Positions 11,313 through 23,155 of a DNA stretch of 64,000 nt are shown piece by piece. Source of the DNA: Bicyclus anynana (taxonomy: Eukaryota; Arthropoda; Insecta; Lepidoptera; Nymphalidae); contig NC_069097.1 in the NCBI RefSeq assembly GCF_947172395.1, positions 15,112,142 through 15,176,141 of the forward strand, written 5' to 3'. Both the position numbers and the translations under genes were made by a program. Each line of letters starts with the position of its first letter. Position 1 is the first letter of the stretch. The notes beneath the pieces are model-generated. The model was not told the origin of the DNA. It did not search any database and saw only the letters and a list, made by a program, of their open reading frames with translations.

Positions 11313-11503
11313 AAGATCTGCTAGTTACTAGTATCGATTTACCTATAACCTTACCCAAGAGTTGTGACAGGAAAATAATAGTCAGCCTAACGTTTGCATA
11401 TTCTATAGGCTTCAAACTTTCGGTCGCTCGGTTAGTCGAAACTTTGTCGGTTAAACTAAACCAGTGAAAATGAAAAAAAATTGTCAATTAATCATATTCT
11501 GAG

Positions 11504-11765
11504 TCGTGATAGTTCAATGGGTATGACCTCTACCTCCGATTCCAGAGGCTGTAGGTTCGAACCCGGTCCGGGGTTTCTTTGCAGTTGTGTGCACAGTGCA
11601 GGAAAACATCGTGAGAAAACTTGCATTCCAGAGAATTTTCTTAATCCTCTACGTGTTTGAAATCTGCCAATCCGCATTTGGCCAGCGTGGTGGACTAACC
11701 CCTCTCATTCTAAAAGGAGACTCGTGTTCAACAGTGAGTCGATTATGGGTTGTTAATAATGACCC
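11504..11765 (+). repeat. SINE-B copy with internal deletion
   Basis: Head CGTGATAGTTCAATGGGTAT, box B GGTTCGAACCC, then a jump over part of the body to CAGTGCAGGAAAACATCGTG and the 3' block. Confidence 0.8.
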
Positions 11766-11971
11766 AGTCCATACTATTACGTATGATTTCTAAAAGTAAT
11801 TCAGTAAGTGTAGTAAAGTGAAATGTAAGTGATACTACACTCGGAGCAGAACTGTGTACATTGCCTTGAGCGACGGTGTCGTATTCGTTTGTGGTGCCTT
11901 TGTCAGTCAATACAGCTGGCTCCGATGCCTTGTCTTATTTATTTACTAACCACAGAATAAAGAATGATCCA

Positions 11972-12001
11972 GAATGAGTCTTTGCTTGTAAAGACTCATT
12001 C
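11972..12001. repeat. 12-bp perfect hairpin
   Basis: GAATGAGTCTTT and its exact complement flank a 6-base loop. Function unknown. Confidence 0.7.
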
Positions 12002-13254
12002 TCGAAGTGAAGGCGTGAATGTGTGGCGTGTTAAAGCCGGTGAAACCCATTAAAAACACACGTCACGCATCTCCTTGACATCCGCATATACAAATATACT
12101 TATATAATAATACATTGTACTCATAAACGTTTTTCATAATTGGTATTTCCAAATTTAACTAACAATAATTACGTAAATTAATATAATAATCAATAATTAC
12201 CAATAAAAAAAAAGATTCCGACTAATTGATAACTTCCTCCTTTTTTGAAGTCGGTAAAAAAATACTCCATCATAGTTCATCATTAGTTTTTGTGAATAAT
12301 TTTTAAAATATTTAAAAACATAAAACGCCATTTTTCTTCAATAATATTGAAAATTACTGATGCGACGCTTCGTGTCGTACTGACTCGAGAATGTTTTTTT
12401 GAATTTTGTATTTGGAACGGCTACGACACCGTCGTGTTCAATGCGCTCTATCTGCTTATTAGTCTTAATCTGTGTTACTCACCTACATGTATTGAATAGA
12501 AGCGGGCGGTGTTTTGCGGAATTTCATTAGAAATTTGATTCATTTTGCTATTATTCGCAAAAAGCTGACAAATCGGAACGAGGATTTTCTGTTGGTTGTC
12601 AAGAGACAACGTCATCATTAGGATGACATTGTCGCTCTAATTCGTCGTTCTAGCGGATATTAGTAACATTATAAAGAGAAAAAACCGGCCAAATGCATAC
12701 AGGGCAGAGTAGTGTAAGGTTCCGTAGATTAAGTTACCGATAATACCCACACCATGGGGCAGATGATGATGATGATTCATCCTCACTTTGTATGGGAAGG
12801 AAACCCAAAAAATTTTTCAAATTTTCTTTTTACCGCTTTATAGACGTAATTAATATTTCCCAGTCTTCCAGTTTCAACAGACTCTGAGTTATCTAACTGA
12901 TAACTTTATAGTTTAATTTACAACTTAGCGGAACGTCTTTGCCGGTCGGTAACTAGCCACGGCGGAAGTATCCCGCCAGCTATATCCCCGTGTATATACG
13001 TATTTCCTTAGTTGAAGATATTTTAAGAAATTTAATGAAAAAGCATTAGCATATTTCAATGAAAACGTTCAAGAGACGCATCTTTTATTCATGTTATTGC
13101 ATCGAAATTGAAATCTATTTCTCTTTGAATCATACTTTTCTCTTGCACTGACGGAGAGTCGCAGAGCCTTTGTACATCAGTATTCCAGTAGGTAAATAAT
13201 AATTATGGTTGCTGGTTATAATTATTATGTTTTTTTTTTTTTGTAAATGCTATA

Positions 13255-13432
13255 CTAATATTATAAAGCTGAATAATTTGTTTGTTTGATTGATTAAACG
13301 CGCTAATCGCTGGTCCGATATGAAAAATTCTTTTATCGAGGAAGGCAATAGGCTGTATATTATCCCCGTATTTTTACGGGAACGGGAACCACGTGGGTAA
13401 AACCGCTTTTCGTCAGCTTGTTGCAAAATAAA
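13255..13432 (-). repeat. LINE-tail repeat C
   Basis: On the minus strand it carries the CGGTTTTACCC...GTGGTTCCCGTTCCCGT block, the CTCGATAA block and the TATAATATTAGTAT end seen in copies at 46908 and 49318. Confidence 0.75.
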
Positions 13433-13611
13433 ATAAATTATAAGTAAAAAGCTTTTATTTAAACGAAAACGAATGAATATAATATTATCCTGCCGACCAT
13501 GTTAAAAAGCATATTAACACGAAATCACGGCAAAAAAGCAATGCTGTTAGGTAGCAGAAATTATTATTGGGGTTCTATATTTAATCGTAATGAGATTGTG
13601 TTGATCTAAGC

Positions 13612-13945
13612 GACTTGCGGTATGGACGGCTTCAGTGTGCTCGTGGCGTTCGAGCCGTTCACATCTCTTGTTGTGTATGTAATTCTTTATGGGTACTTGG
13701 TATAGGCGGGGAGAGTGACTTGAATGGAAAAGGGGAGTGTTTGTCAGTCAAAGGCGCCTTTAACCCTACACACAACGTTCACAAGTGCGTGACTTCACTC
13801 AAGGTCATTCTCTGCCATTCTAGGGTCTTATTTTCGTTAAAGTTTAATTTGTTATTTAAGTTGTCCTGACAAATGTTGTGAATCATAACCTTGGTTCGAC
13901 ACAAGTTTTCTTATTTTTGTAATCACTTTTGAGTCTGCTAAAACA
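13612..13945 (+). repeat. Interspersed repeat D, copy 4
   Basis: Same order of blocks as at 4919 (GGCTTCAGTGTGCTCGTGGC, AAGTGCGTGACTTCACTCAA). Confidence 0.7.
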
Positions 13946-14309
13946 TAATCCACCATGTGGGCTATGGTTCGAAGCTCTTTAGGTATAAAATGCTATAGCT
14001 TATCCCTCAGGTTAGCCACGACCGAAACCAGATAAAAGATCTATTTCACGCAGAATAATTACTTTCTTTCCTCGAATAGAAAGCCTTTGTACCTGAAGTG
14101 GTGAGCCATTACGTTTTGTGCCGTTTCACTATAATGTCACCGAGGAGAGGCGCTTCGAACCGGTTTTTACACGCGCTGTGCATTTATTGTTCAACGACTT
14201 CAAAAAAAGAGGAACTTCTCAAATCGACTATTATATTTTTCTCTTTAGTTTTAGTTTTTACTACTCTTGGGTACAATGGTTAGTAATTAATTGATCTACT
14301 GTGATATTC

Positions 14310-14575
14310 ATCATTTCATTTACAACCCATATTCAGCTCACTGTTGAGCACGAGTGTCCTCTCAGAGTGAGAAGAGTTAGGCTAATAGTCTACCACACAA
14401 GCCTTGGTTACATCATTGCTGATTGGCACCTACCTGGTTACCTAACAATGATTTTCCTTCGCCGTTTGAGTCATATGATATTTAATTTTTTTTAATTCTC
14501 ATAACTGAAAAGTTGGAGGCCCATACCCGCGGGCCCGATTCAAACCTACACCCTCTGAAGGCAGAAGTCTCAAGC
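14310..14575 (-). repeat. SINE-B copy
   Basis: Reverse-strand copy starting at CAACCCATATTCAGCTCACT, with the lost boxes GATTCAAACC and ACCCTCTGAAGG at the head end. Confidence 0.8.
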
Positions 14576-14946
14576 TCTCAAGGACTGTCTGACTCTTTGT
14601 TAGCCACAAAAAAACTGACGAATCCATGCGACAACATCACACAGATCCGACAGAAAATTCTCCGAATGAAATAGCATCCGAAAGTTGTAGAATCGTCAAA
14701 AATTCGGGTGACACGTGCGTAGAAGGTTTTCTTTTAGGTTTGGGTGAGGTTATAGCACTTACATCGTAGTAGATTCATAAGTTTTTCGTGAATGATTGCA
14801 AAGTAGATTAATTAATTACTAATCATAACGCTTTTTCCTATATTATGTGCATGATTGATCTTATTAAAAAGTGCTAAAGAAAGTTGCGAATGAATTCAAG
14901 GATGTCCACTACTACAGTATAAGTGATTGTCATTGTTGTCCGTTAG

Positions 14947-15126
14947 ACTGGTTCCCGGGCTGGCGCAAGCACGGCGGTCAACCAAACGACGACGGCACGT
15001 CAGGCCAGGACTGCGTGGAGGCGCGCCGGGAGCTGCCCCCGCGCCCCGCGCACGCCTCCTTCCTGTGGAACGACCGCAGCTGTCGCGAGCACAACCACTA
15101 CGTGTGCGAGAGACCGGGACTTGCAG
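14947..15126 (+). CDS. Exon 4: lectin domain 1 end, QPN and WND motifs
   Basis: The acceptor is CATTGTTGTCCGTTAG at 14946 and the donor GCAG/GTGAGG at 15126. The 180 bp hold 2 bases, 59 codons and 1 base. It encodes the calcium/sugar site: Gln-Pro-Asn at residues 359-361 and Trp-Asn-Asp at 388-390, with Cys370, Cys393 and Cys401 closing the fold. QPN is a variant of the EPN (mannose-type) and QPD (galactose-type) motifs, so specificity cannot be read off. The exon is very GC-rich compared with its surroundings. It is the first, and only in-frame, member of a tandem array that continues to 16159. Confidence 0.94.
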
Positions 15127-16159
15127 GTGAGGCTTCTCCGTTAGACTGTTCCCGGGCTGACGCACGGCGGGCAGGACTGCGTGGAGGCGCGCTGGGAGCT
15201 GCCCCCGCGCCCCGCGCACGCCTCCTTCCTGTGGAACGACCGCAGCTGTCGCGAGCACAACCACTACGTGTGCGAGAGACCGGGACTTGCAGGTGAGGCT
15301 TCTCCGTTAGACTGTTCCCGGGCTGACGCACGGCGGGCAGGACTGCGTGGAGGCGCGCCGGGAGCTGCCCCCGCGCCCCGCGCACGCCTCCTTCCTCTGG
15401 AACGACCGCAGCTGTCGCGAGCACAACCACTACGTGTGCGAGAGACCGGGACTTGCAGGTGAGGCTTCTCCGTTAGACTGTTCCCGGGCTGACGCACGGC
15501 GGGCAGGACTGCGTGGAGGCGCGCCGGGAGCTGCCCCCGCGCCCCGCGCACGCCTCCTTCCTGTGGAACGACCGCAGCTGTCGCGAGCACAACCACTACG
15601 TGTGCGAGAGACCGGGACTTGCAGGTGAGGCTTCTCCGTTAGACTGTTCCCGGGCTGACGCACGGCGGGCAGGACTGCGTGGAGGCGCGCCGGGAGCTGC
15701 CCCCGCGCCCCGCGCACGCCTCCTTCCTGTGGAACGACCGCAGCTGTCGCGAGCACAACCACTACGTGTGCGAGAGACCGGGACTTGCAGGTGAGGCTTC
15801 TCCGTTAGACTGTTCCCGGGCTGACGCACGGCGGGCAGGACTGCGTGGAGGCGCGCCGGGAGCTGCCCCCGCGCCCCGCGCACGCCTCCTTCCTGTGGAA
15901 CGACCGCAGCTGTCGCGAGCACAACCACTACGTGTGCGAGAGACCGGGACTTGCAGTTGAGGCTTCTCCGTTAGACTGTTCCCGGGCTGACGCACGGCGG
16001 GCAGGACTGCGTGGAGGCGCGCCGCGAGCTGCCCCCGCGCCCCGCGCACGCCTCCTTCCTGTGGAACGACCGCAGCTGTCGCGAGCACAACCACTACGTG
16101 TGCGAGAGACCGGGACTTGCAGGTGAGGCTTCTCCGTTAGACTGTTCCCGGGCTGACGC
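15127..16159 (+). repeat. Six 166-bp truncated tandem copies of exon 4 with splice sites
   Basis: Units start at 15127, 15293, 15459, 15625, 15791 and 15957; a partial seventh (37 bp) starts at 16123. Each unit is an 18-bp inter-exon piece (donor GTGAGG, acceptor CCGTTAG) plus 148 bp of exon 4. All share a net 32-bp loss including the QPN segment, but keep the WND segment. At 148 bp a copy breaks frame, and 18 bp is too short for an intron. Copies differ by single bases (15192, 15397, 16024), and the donor G at 15957 is T. Non-coding duplicates are the likeliest reading; assembly error is possible. Confidence 0.93.
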
Positions 16160-17464
16160 TGACAATAAGGAAGATAGATTTCCAATAACAAAATTAATGT
16201 AAGAAAAAAAAATATTTTTTTATAAAAACTGGCCAAATGCGAGTGTCTAGACAGAATAGGACAGGACGTGATAGGATGACCATGATGAAACGTTGACGGA
16301 GACGGAATGGGGACAGGATAAAATAATTTTCGATCGGCGTGACGCTGACGCGAGGTTAACATTAACCCATCCCTAAAAAGTAGATAACGCTGCTACAGAA
16401 GTTTTCATTTAAAAAAATCATATATTTTGACATGTATGCAAAATTCATAAATTGTAATTTAATTATATGACCGTTAACTACATCCGTTGTTTAGTTAACC
16501 CCATGACAACCCAATGACGCCGCCACTTGTCACGTTACTGCCAGACTTGTCACGTTACTACATCAAAGGAGTGACCACTTACATTGACGTCACGTTCATC
16601 CCGCACTACTAGTACGTGACTTACGTGCTGCCCGACCCCTTTACTGCATTAACAACCTTACACCATTAACTTAAAGTTCAAATTACCATTTACACACACA
16701 CAAAACAATACACATTCCTAACATTAAACTCAATGCAATCATAAATAAAGTCCAAATTAGGTTGACACCTTAACTTCAGGGCTTTTGTTATTTTAAAGAT
16801 AAACTTCTCGAGTGTTGTTCATAATATGAACTGTACTACAATGAACATAAGGTTCTAATTTGATTGGAGAAGTAAACTTTCTGAGTTTTGGCCCTTTCGT
16901 TCCGTTAAATTGCTTTGTTCTTAAAACATCCTGTTAACATTCGACTTGCCTTCTGAAATTGGGTAAACGAAGCGTCTTACCCTTTAATTGGTGTGATGAC
17001 ATAAGACGCTATCAATTCTGAGTTAGTAGGGTACGAGTAAGGCTTTATTACAAGCTTTTGTTTAACGTGCAATTCAGCCTATTGTAAATAGCCCACTTCA
17101 GCTGGCGTATTCGCTATTTATTATATATAGTCATTATTATCAAACTATTAAAATAAACATCAATTCAATTGACAAAATGCCATTTACCTACTGTGTGATA
17201 TCCAACAGTAAGCACCGGATGACATTTGTTACATAGAATCTCAAATTCGTATATGTCAACTAGCATACGTCAAAGATAGTGAATTAGCCTGCATTACGCT
17301 AGGTAAATGATATTTGTCAATTGATTTGATGCTTATTTTAATAGGTTGATAATAAAGACCAAAATAGTGAATAGGCTAGCAGTTTGGCCTAAATAATTAT
17401 CTACTTACTGACTACTATCTATGTAGTGAAGAATTTTGCGAAAGAAAGATAAATTGTATATTTT

Positions 17465-17535
17465 ATAGCCAAACACATGACTCGAACCTTGTACCTTATG
17501 ATTGTAGCCCCATCAGCTAACCATTGAACCATATA
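17465..17535 (-). repeat. tRNA-like sequence (probable SINE head)
   Basis: On the minus strand ATGGTTCAATGGTTAGC resembles box A and AGGTTCGAGTC box B. The acceptor stem does not pair well, so it is likely a SINE head and not a working tRNA gene. Confidence 0.4.
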
Positions 17536-17770
17536 AACCAAATAAATGAAAAAGTTTGATGAGATGAATACGAAATATAAATTAATAGTAACGTATTTTA
17601 ATAATTACCATAAATTTTAAATTTATACTTTATTTTGGCTTTAATTTACCGGAGAAATTCGTATAAAACATTCGTAGCACGTCTACGAAATTCGTAGGCT
17701 CGTAGCTACGTGCTACAATTTTGTCTACATTTTATTGTTAATTTCGCTCCGACTTGAAAATGCAGAAGAT

Positions 17771-17854
17771 ATTTTATTTATTTTATCTGTACTATTTTAT
17801 TTATTTTTATTTTTATCTGTACTTATTTTATTTATTTTTATTTTATCTGTACTT
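17771..17854 (+). repeat. Short tandem repeat, T-rich
   Basis: Three units of roughly 23-31 bp, each ending TATCTGTACT. Confidence 0.8.
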
Positions 17855-18195
17855 AGTAATTAGACTATTTTTGCATACATTTCAACTTTTAGCAATATCT
17901 ATATCCAATTTTGTATTAATCTATCTTTGTCCCGCGATATCACCGGCCTGCTTCTATTGAAATTTGTAGCCATTGAAGAAAGTCACCTGCAGAGTTCTAG
18001 AAAGGGTGTGCTTTGATGAGTAAAGACTATTCAATGGTAAATGGGTGGTAAATATAACCCGGTGACCTAGATAGTGGCACAAAAGCGACGCACTCGGCTT
18101 CTGCCATTGTCAGCGACCAAACGGTTCCGACCGACTAATGGTTTTGTACTGACGTGCTAACTTGAGCTATTATTGTATTTTCTTAAATCCGTGGT

Positions 18196-18262
18196 AGTGA
18201 CATGACATCTCAGTGGACCTCTGACTTCGATTCGGAGGCCGTAGGTTCGAATCCAGTCCGGA
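18196..18262 (+). repeat. SINE-B head fragment
   Basis: GTAGGTTCGAATCCAGTCCG and the preceding GACTTCGATTCGGAGG match the SINE-B head. Confidence 0.65.
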
Positions 18263-18309
18263 TTCTTCTTTTACGCTGCTACGCTTCTGTACGCAGTCTG
18301 TTCTTCTTT

Positions 18310-18460
18310 TACGCTGCGGCTACTGAAGCGATTTGCCTGAAATTTGGAATAGAAATAGATTTTAATATGAATTAACACGTAGGCTACTATTCATCCCGGA
18401 AAACCCCATGGTTCCCGTGGGATTTGTGAAGAACTGAATTCAACGCGGACGAAGTTTTTT
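18310..18460 (-). repeat. LINE-tail repeat E
   Basis: Carries ATTCATCCCGGAAAACCCCA and ending CAACGCGGACGAAGT, the reverse of the family start. Confidence 0.6.
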
Positions 18461-19834
18461 CTTTTGTATATATTTTTTAAATATTATCATTAACTTGAGG
18501 TTTAAAGGGTAGTGTTATAATGGTGTAAAAATAGATAAAAATAAACTCTCCACTGTTCTGTATACAAAGGCTCAAAAGCACTCTCATAAAAGTTTATTGA
18601 AAGCTATTTGCGTTAAATTCGTTCATTTTGCCGATACGCGTAGCTTTCTTTGCGCCTCACTGACTTGCATTGAAATTAATGCACTGAGCTTTAAAACAGC
18701 ATTCTGTGTAGCAGACCAGAAAGCCTCTCTTCGCTAGAAATATCCTGAAACTCTCATGATACAATGTCGGGCGTCATATGAAAGCTAGGAATCTTTTTAT
18801 TTTTAACAGACTTCAAAAAACAGGAGGAGGTTCTCAATTTGCCGCGTATGTATTTTTTTAATGTTGTATGCTAGGACACACTAAATATAGTAAAATAAAA
18901 TCTTTGTAACAAAAAAATTGGGCCGATTTCAATATCACAAAAATAAACTAAAAATCGAAAAATAATATCGTATGAGCTATCTTCTGATCACTTTAAAGCT
19001 CGGAGCAAGGATTTTGTTTTCTCATCTCCTACTACTGGTGGTGATTTTTAAACCAGGAGGCGTATTGTACCTTATTTTATCAATAAAATTAAAAAAAAGG
19101 AAAAAAGGGGAACTTCCATCGACGCATATTATGTTAATGTTTGTTACCTTATAAATTCATCATAAAGGACATAAAAGTAGGAACTCCTTAATCTTTCCTA
19201 CCCTACATACACACACATACTTCTCGAAGTTTTTCTCTCTGCCACACGAAGGACCCTGCACCCGGATGGTGAAACAATAAAATGCTGAGATATTCATCTC
19301 ATATTTTCCCCCTCTAAAAGAGCACTACCTATAAGCATCGCCTTCAAACCGATTAGTAAATAGACATGGCATGTTATTATCGCTTTTTAGTGTAGTGTAT
19401 ATCTGTGTTCTATGAAATAATTTCATTTAACGGGATCGATCAACAATTTGCAGTGTTGAGACACCATCGTCACAGTAAAAATATAACTGTACCATCGCTT
19501 ATATAAACTCCGCGTAACTTTGCTTTCGTTCAGCCAAGCCGCTTCGAAATACACACAATTACAGTAAACATGTAAGAAGACAGTGTTTTAAAAGGATATT
19601 ACATCCCATCGGGTTGACTCTCGACGTTACCATTTGGTTTATAAATCCGCGACTTTACTGCTTTCTTTATGATCACGAGCGCATTTAACGACTTTGGGAA
19701 ACACGCTCTATGGCTGCCATAACCATAACATTCATAACTGGGTGCAGCTTGCTTTTAATGCGGTTTTCATGGCTTTCAATCCATACTAATATTGTTAATG
19801 TGAATCTGTCTGTCGCGATTTCACGAGTAGTAAG

Positions 19835-19975
19835 CTGCTAGGCAAGGTCACTGACATAGCTCAGCGAGTCGCGAAGCTAAAGTGGCAATGGGCAGGCCAC
19901 ATAGTTCGAAGAGCCGATGGACGTTGGGGTCCCAAGGTGCTGGTGCTTATTCGGAATGAATACTGTCGAAAGGGC
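19835..19975 (+). mobile_element. RTE-type LINE fragment
   Basis: Encodes a broken polymerase C-terminal peptide with KLKWQWAGHIVRRADGRW, typical of RTE reverse transcriptases. Confidence 0.75.
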
Positions 19976-20314
19976 TGGCAACGAGAAAACGAGTGTATGC
20001 AGCCTTAGGAGTAGGATTTTCTATATTCTGGGAAACAAATTAATAATAATTAAAGTCTGTAAACTTTTATTAATATAAATTGAATAACGAAGAAATTTCA
20101 AACAATCTCTAATTAAACAACTTGGTCTGAAATTTTTGCTAAATAACTAAGTAATGACTCAGGGTCATCTCCAAGAACACATTTATCTATGATTTAATGA
20201 ATAAATGATTATGAAATTCCATAAAATCGATTCAGTAGATTAATTAGCCTTGAAACGGCAACAGACAGACAGACAAACTAAATTCCGCAAATGACATTAG
20301 CATGGGTACAAAAC

Positions 20315-20400
20315 TAACTACCTCATGGTTCAGTGGTTAACCTATGTGGCCTTGAATCACGAGAACTGGGTTCGAGTCCGAGGTCGGGCTATGAGATACT
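20315..20400 (+). repeat. tRNA-like SINE head
   Basis: TGGTTCAGTGGTTAACC (box A-like) and GGGTTCGAGTCCGAGG (box B). Followed by unrelated DNA. Confidence 0.45.
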
Positions 20401-20424
20401 GAGCTTTCTTTCTTATATCATATA

Positions 20425-20740
20425 TATCATCATTATCAACCCATATTCGGCTCACTGCTGAGCTCGAATCTCCTCTCAGAATTAGAGGTGTTAGGCCAAT
20501 AGTCCACCACGCTGGTCCAATGCGGATTGGCAGACTTAACACACGCAGAGAATTAAGTAAATTCTCAGATATGCAGATTTTCTCACAATGTTTTTCCTTC
20601 ACCCTTTGAGACACTTGATATTTAATTTCTTAAAATGCACACAACTGAAAAGTTGGAGGTGCATGCCTCGGACCGGATTCGAAACCACACGTTCCGGAAT
20701 CGGAGGCAGAGGTCATATCCACTGGGCTATCACGGCATAG
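20425..20740 (-). repeat. SINE-B copy, near full length
   Basis: Reverse copy from ATCATCATTATCAACCCATA to the head end CACTGGGCTATCACGGC. Confidence 0.9.
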
Positions 20741-20744
20741 GCTA

Positions 20745-20815
20745 CATATTATCCCCGTATTCCTACGGGAACGTGAACCACGCGGGTAAAACCACGCGGC
20801 GTCGGCTAGTTAAAA
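20745..20815 (-). repeat. LINE-tail repeat C fragment
   Basis: TATTATCCCCGTATTCCTAC and AACCACGCGGCGTCGGCTAG are the 5' blocks of repeat C. Confidence 0.65.
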
Positions 20816-21284
20816 ATATAAGAAAATACTAAAGTACAGCTGGCGTTGTCTAGAAAAGAACATCCTCATCAGAACGGTTTCAAAAGGCACGTAGCAAAGT
20901 TTTGGTGCAATTTGTGTCTGTATTGTTTCGCGGTTATTTTCGTTTCGCCATTAATTATTTACATTTTGAGTATAAAAGGCTTTGAAGGAAGGCTTTATAA
21001 TTAATATCGAAGCGGAAACTTTCATCAGCGTTTGTTTTTGGACGTCAAAAGAATTTATTAATTCAGTTTGTATGAAGCGTTTAAAATACAAATTTTAATT
21101 GACAGACAAATAAAGGGGTGTATTTATTTCAAGATTATAATTTAAACATAAATAATAAATACTAGCAAACGCCGGTGGCTTTGTCTGGAAATTCAATTCT
21201 TTTTCGAACGATGTTCTTTTAGGCGACTTATAGAAATATCAATTAGTAGACATGTAACGGAAGAAAACCGTTAAACACAAATCT

Positions 21285-21480
21285 TTACTAATATTATAAA
21301 GCTAAAGAGTTTTTTTGTTTGAACGCGCTAATCTCAAGAACTGATGGTCCGATTTGAAAAAATATTTCGGTGTTAGATAGACCATTTATCGAGGAAGGCT
21401 ATAGGATACATATTGTCCTCGTATTCCTACGGGAACGGGAACCACGCGGGTGAAACCGCGCGGCGTCAGCTAGTAATATC
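21285..21480 (-). repeat. LINE-tail repeat C, full tail
   Basis: Complete set of blocks from ACTAATATTATAAAGCTAAA to CGCGCGGCGTCAGCTAGTAA. Confidence 0.8.
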
Positions 21481-21597
21481 ATAATATTAGGGAATAAAGT
21501 ATAGGACGTAGTTAGTATGTGTATATTGTGTGGTGACTATTAAGATTGAAGGTTGATTTATTCACTCAGTTTAATGTTTATTGTCTGCTAAGCAAAG

Positions 21598-21705
21598 TCT
21601 GCCAATCCGCATTGGGCCAACGTGGTGGACTATTGGTCTAACCCCTCTCATTCTGAGAGGAGACTCAAGCTCAGCAGTGAGCCAAATATGGGTTAAGAAT
21701 GAACC
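21598..21705 (+). repeat. SINE-B 3' fragment
   Basis: GCCAATCCGCATTGGGCCAA through AAATATGGGTTAAGAATGA. Confidence 0.8.
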
Positions 21706-22027
21706 TATGTACACTGCTCGTGCGGATTACCTTGACACCTGGCTCAAACGTTTGTACTCTGTTTGTATGGATGTGTTTGGTAGTCAGGTGTCAAGGGATT
21801 ATAGTTAGCGGGTTTTTGCGCACGGGGTTATAGTTAACGTTCCTATCGGAGAATACGGAGGTAACGAAAGTCCTATGACATTGACAAATAACGTCGCTTT
21901 TTATTAGTAAGTTAATTTTTTAAATCGTTTCAGTATATCTAGAGATTACCCCCAACAACCTCACAAACCTTACCTTTGATAATTTAAAATAAAAATTTAA
22001 TATTTTCACCTTTATAATATTTATAGA

Positions 22028-22210
22028 TAAACTAGCTGACGCCGGCGACTTCGTCCGCCCTTTGACCTCCTTAATCCGGCCCTATCCCAAAATCTATTCT
22101 TAGCGTACACCAACTAACTATGAGTATACTTCCTAGCCAAATTTCATCTTTATACGTCAAGCAGTTTTTGAGATTTCATGATGAATGACCTTTCGCATTT
22201 ATATATTAAG
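22028..22210 (+). repeat. LINE-tail repeat E
   Basis: CTAGCTGACGCCGGCGACTT to TCGCATTTATATATTAAGAT. Confidence 0.7.
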
Positions 22211-22219
22211 ATGAACAGA

Positions 22220-22396
22220 GGGCCTAGTGGCAGTTTGATACTCTTACTGTCACGTAACGTAAACGCGAATTTCTAAGGAATTGAAACAGCGCCATCTAGT
22301 GTCACTACTGCACAACTGTTTCAATTCCATATAAATTTGCGTTTACGTCAACGTGATGGTAACAGTATGAAAATATTGAAAACTCCCACTAGGCAC
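22220..22396. mobile_element. MITE with long inverted arms (about 177 bp)
   Basis: The left arm (GGCCTAGTGGCAG ... GAATTGAAACAG) and the right arm (CTGTTTCAATTC ... CTCCCACTAGGCAC) are imperfect complements over about 70-80 bp with a short centre. No coding frame. No clear target duplication. Confidence 0.8.
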
Positions 22397-22794
22397 ACTG
22401 TAGTCACGGATGCAATGCGTCTTATATGCAGATCAGTGGACACCTACCATTATTGCGCAATGTTGAAACGTTTGTTTTATATTCTTTTAATCACTTAAAA
22501 AAGTAAACTCAACACATTATTTTTGTATTTTTTATCAGTGAACTGAAATGAATATATTGTCCTCTTCCATATATTTTAGCCTCTTCCATATCTAAAACTT
22601 AAATAAATAGTAATAGCAAAATGGACATATCATGGCTCGCTTCCAAACGCCGCATTTCCTCGCCACTCGATACGACTCTACGAATATTTTTTCCGAATAC
22701 TCTGTGTATGTTTTTGTTCGCATTTAGTACATTTTTCAGTAGTTTTTAACCGATATCAAAAAAGGAAGATATTCTCAATTTGGCGAAATATTTT

Positions 22795-23155
22795 AAACTA
22801 GCGGACTCCCGCGACTTCGTCCGCGTGGAAATCAATGTTAAACTTCATCCCCAGTTTCATTAATATAGGGGTTGAATTTCAAAGTATCTTTCGTTTTTTT
22901 TATAAACAAATTTTTAAAATTGTAACTCTGACAATGAAGGACTTTCCATAGAAACTTTCAACCCCTATTTCACCACCTTTTATTATTATTTTAGGATTAA
23001 AAAGTACTTAAAGTTTTCAGAGTCTAGAATCCTAAGATCTCATTTACTTCTAATTAAATTTATCTTGATTGGTTCAGACGTTTAGCCGTGAAAATGTAAC
23101 CGATAGACAGACAGACTTACTTTCGCATTTATAATATTAGTATAGATAAGTATTT
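22795..23155 (+). repeat. LINE-tail repeat E, long copy
   Basis: Starts CTAGCGGACTCCCGCGACTT and ends AGACAGACTTACTTTCGCAT TTATAATATTAGTAT. Confidence 0.75.

Larger units (their letters stand above)
8867..14946 (+). other. Intron 3 (6.1 kb)
   Basis: GTGAGT to TTGTCCGTTAG. Holds SINE-B (8902, 11504, 14310), SINE-A (9212, 10990), repeat D copies, part of a family G element and a 12-bp perfect hairpin. About 11800-13250 is mainly AT-rich DNA without a gene; 13950-14300 and 14580-14900 show nothing I recognise. Confidence 0.7.

Noticed and set aside
15127..16159. CRISPR-like regular direct repeats
   Set aside because: Units are 166 bp, adjoin with no spacers, derive from an exon, and the DNA is eukaryotic.
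14896..16362. A ladder of 93-144 codon frames on both strands across the exon 4 array
   Set aside because: They repeat every 166 bp and result from the tandem copies; only the exon 4 frame at 14947-15126 fits the lectin fold.
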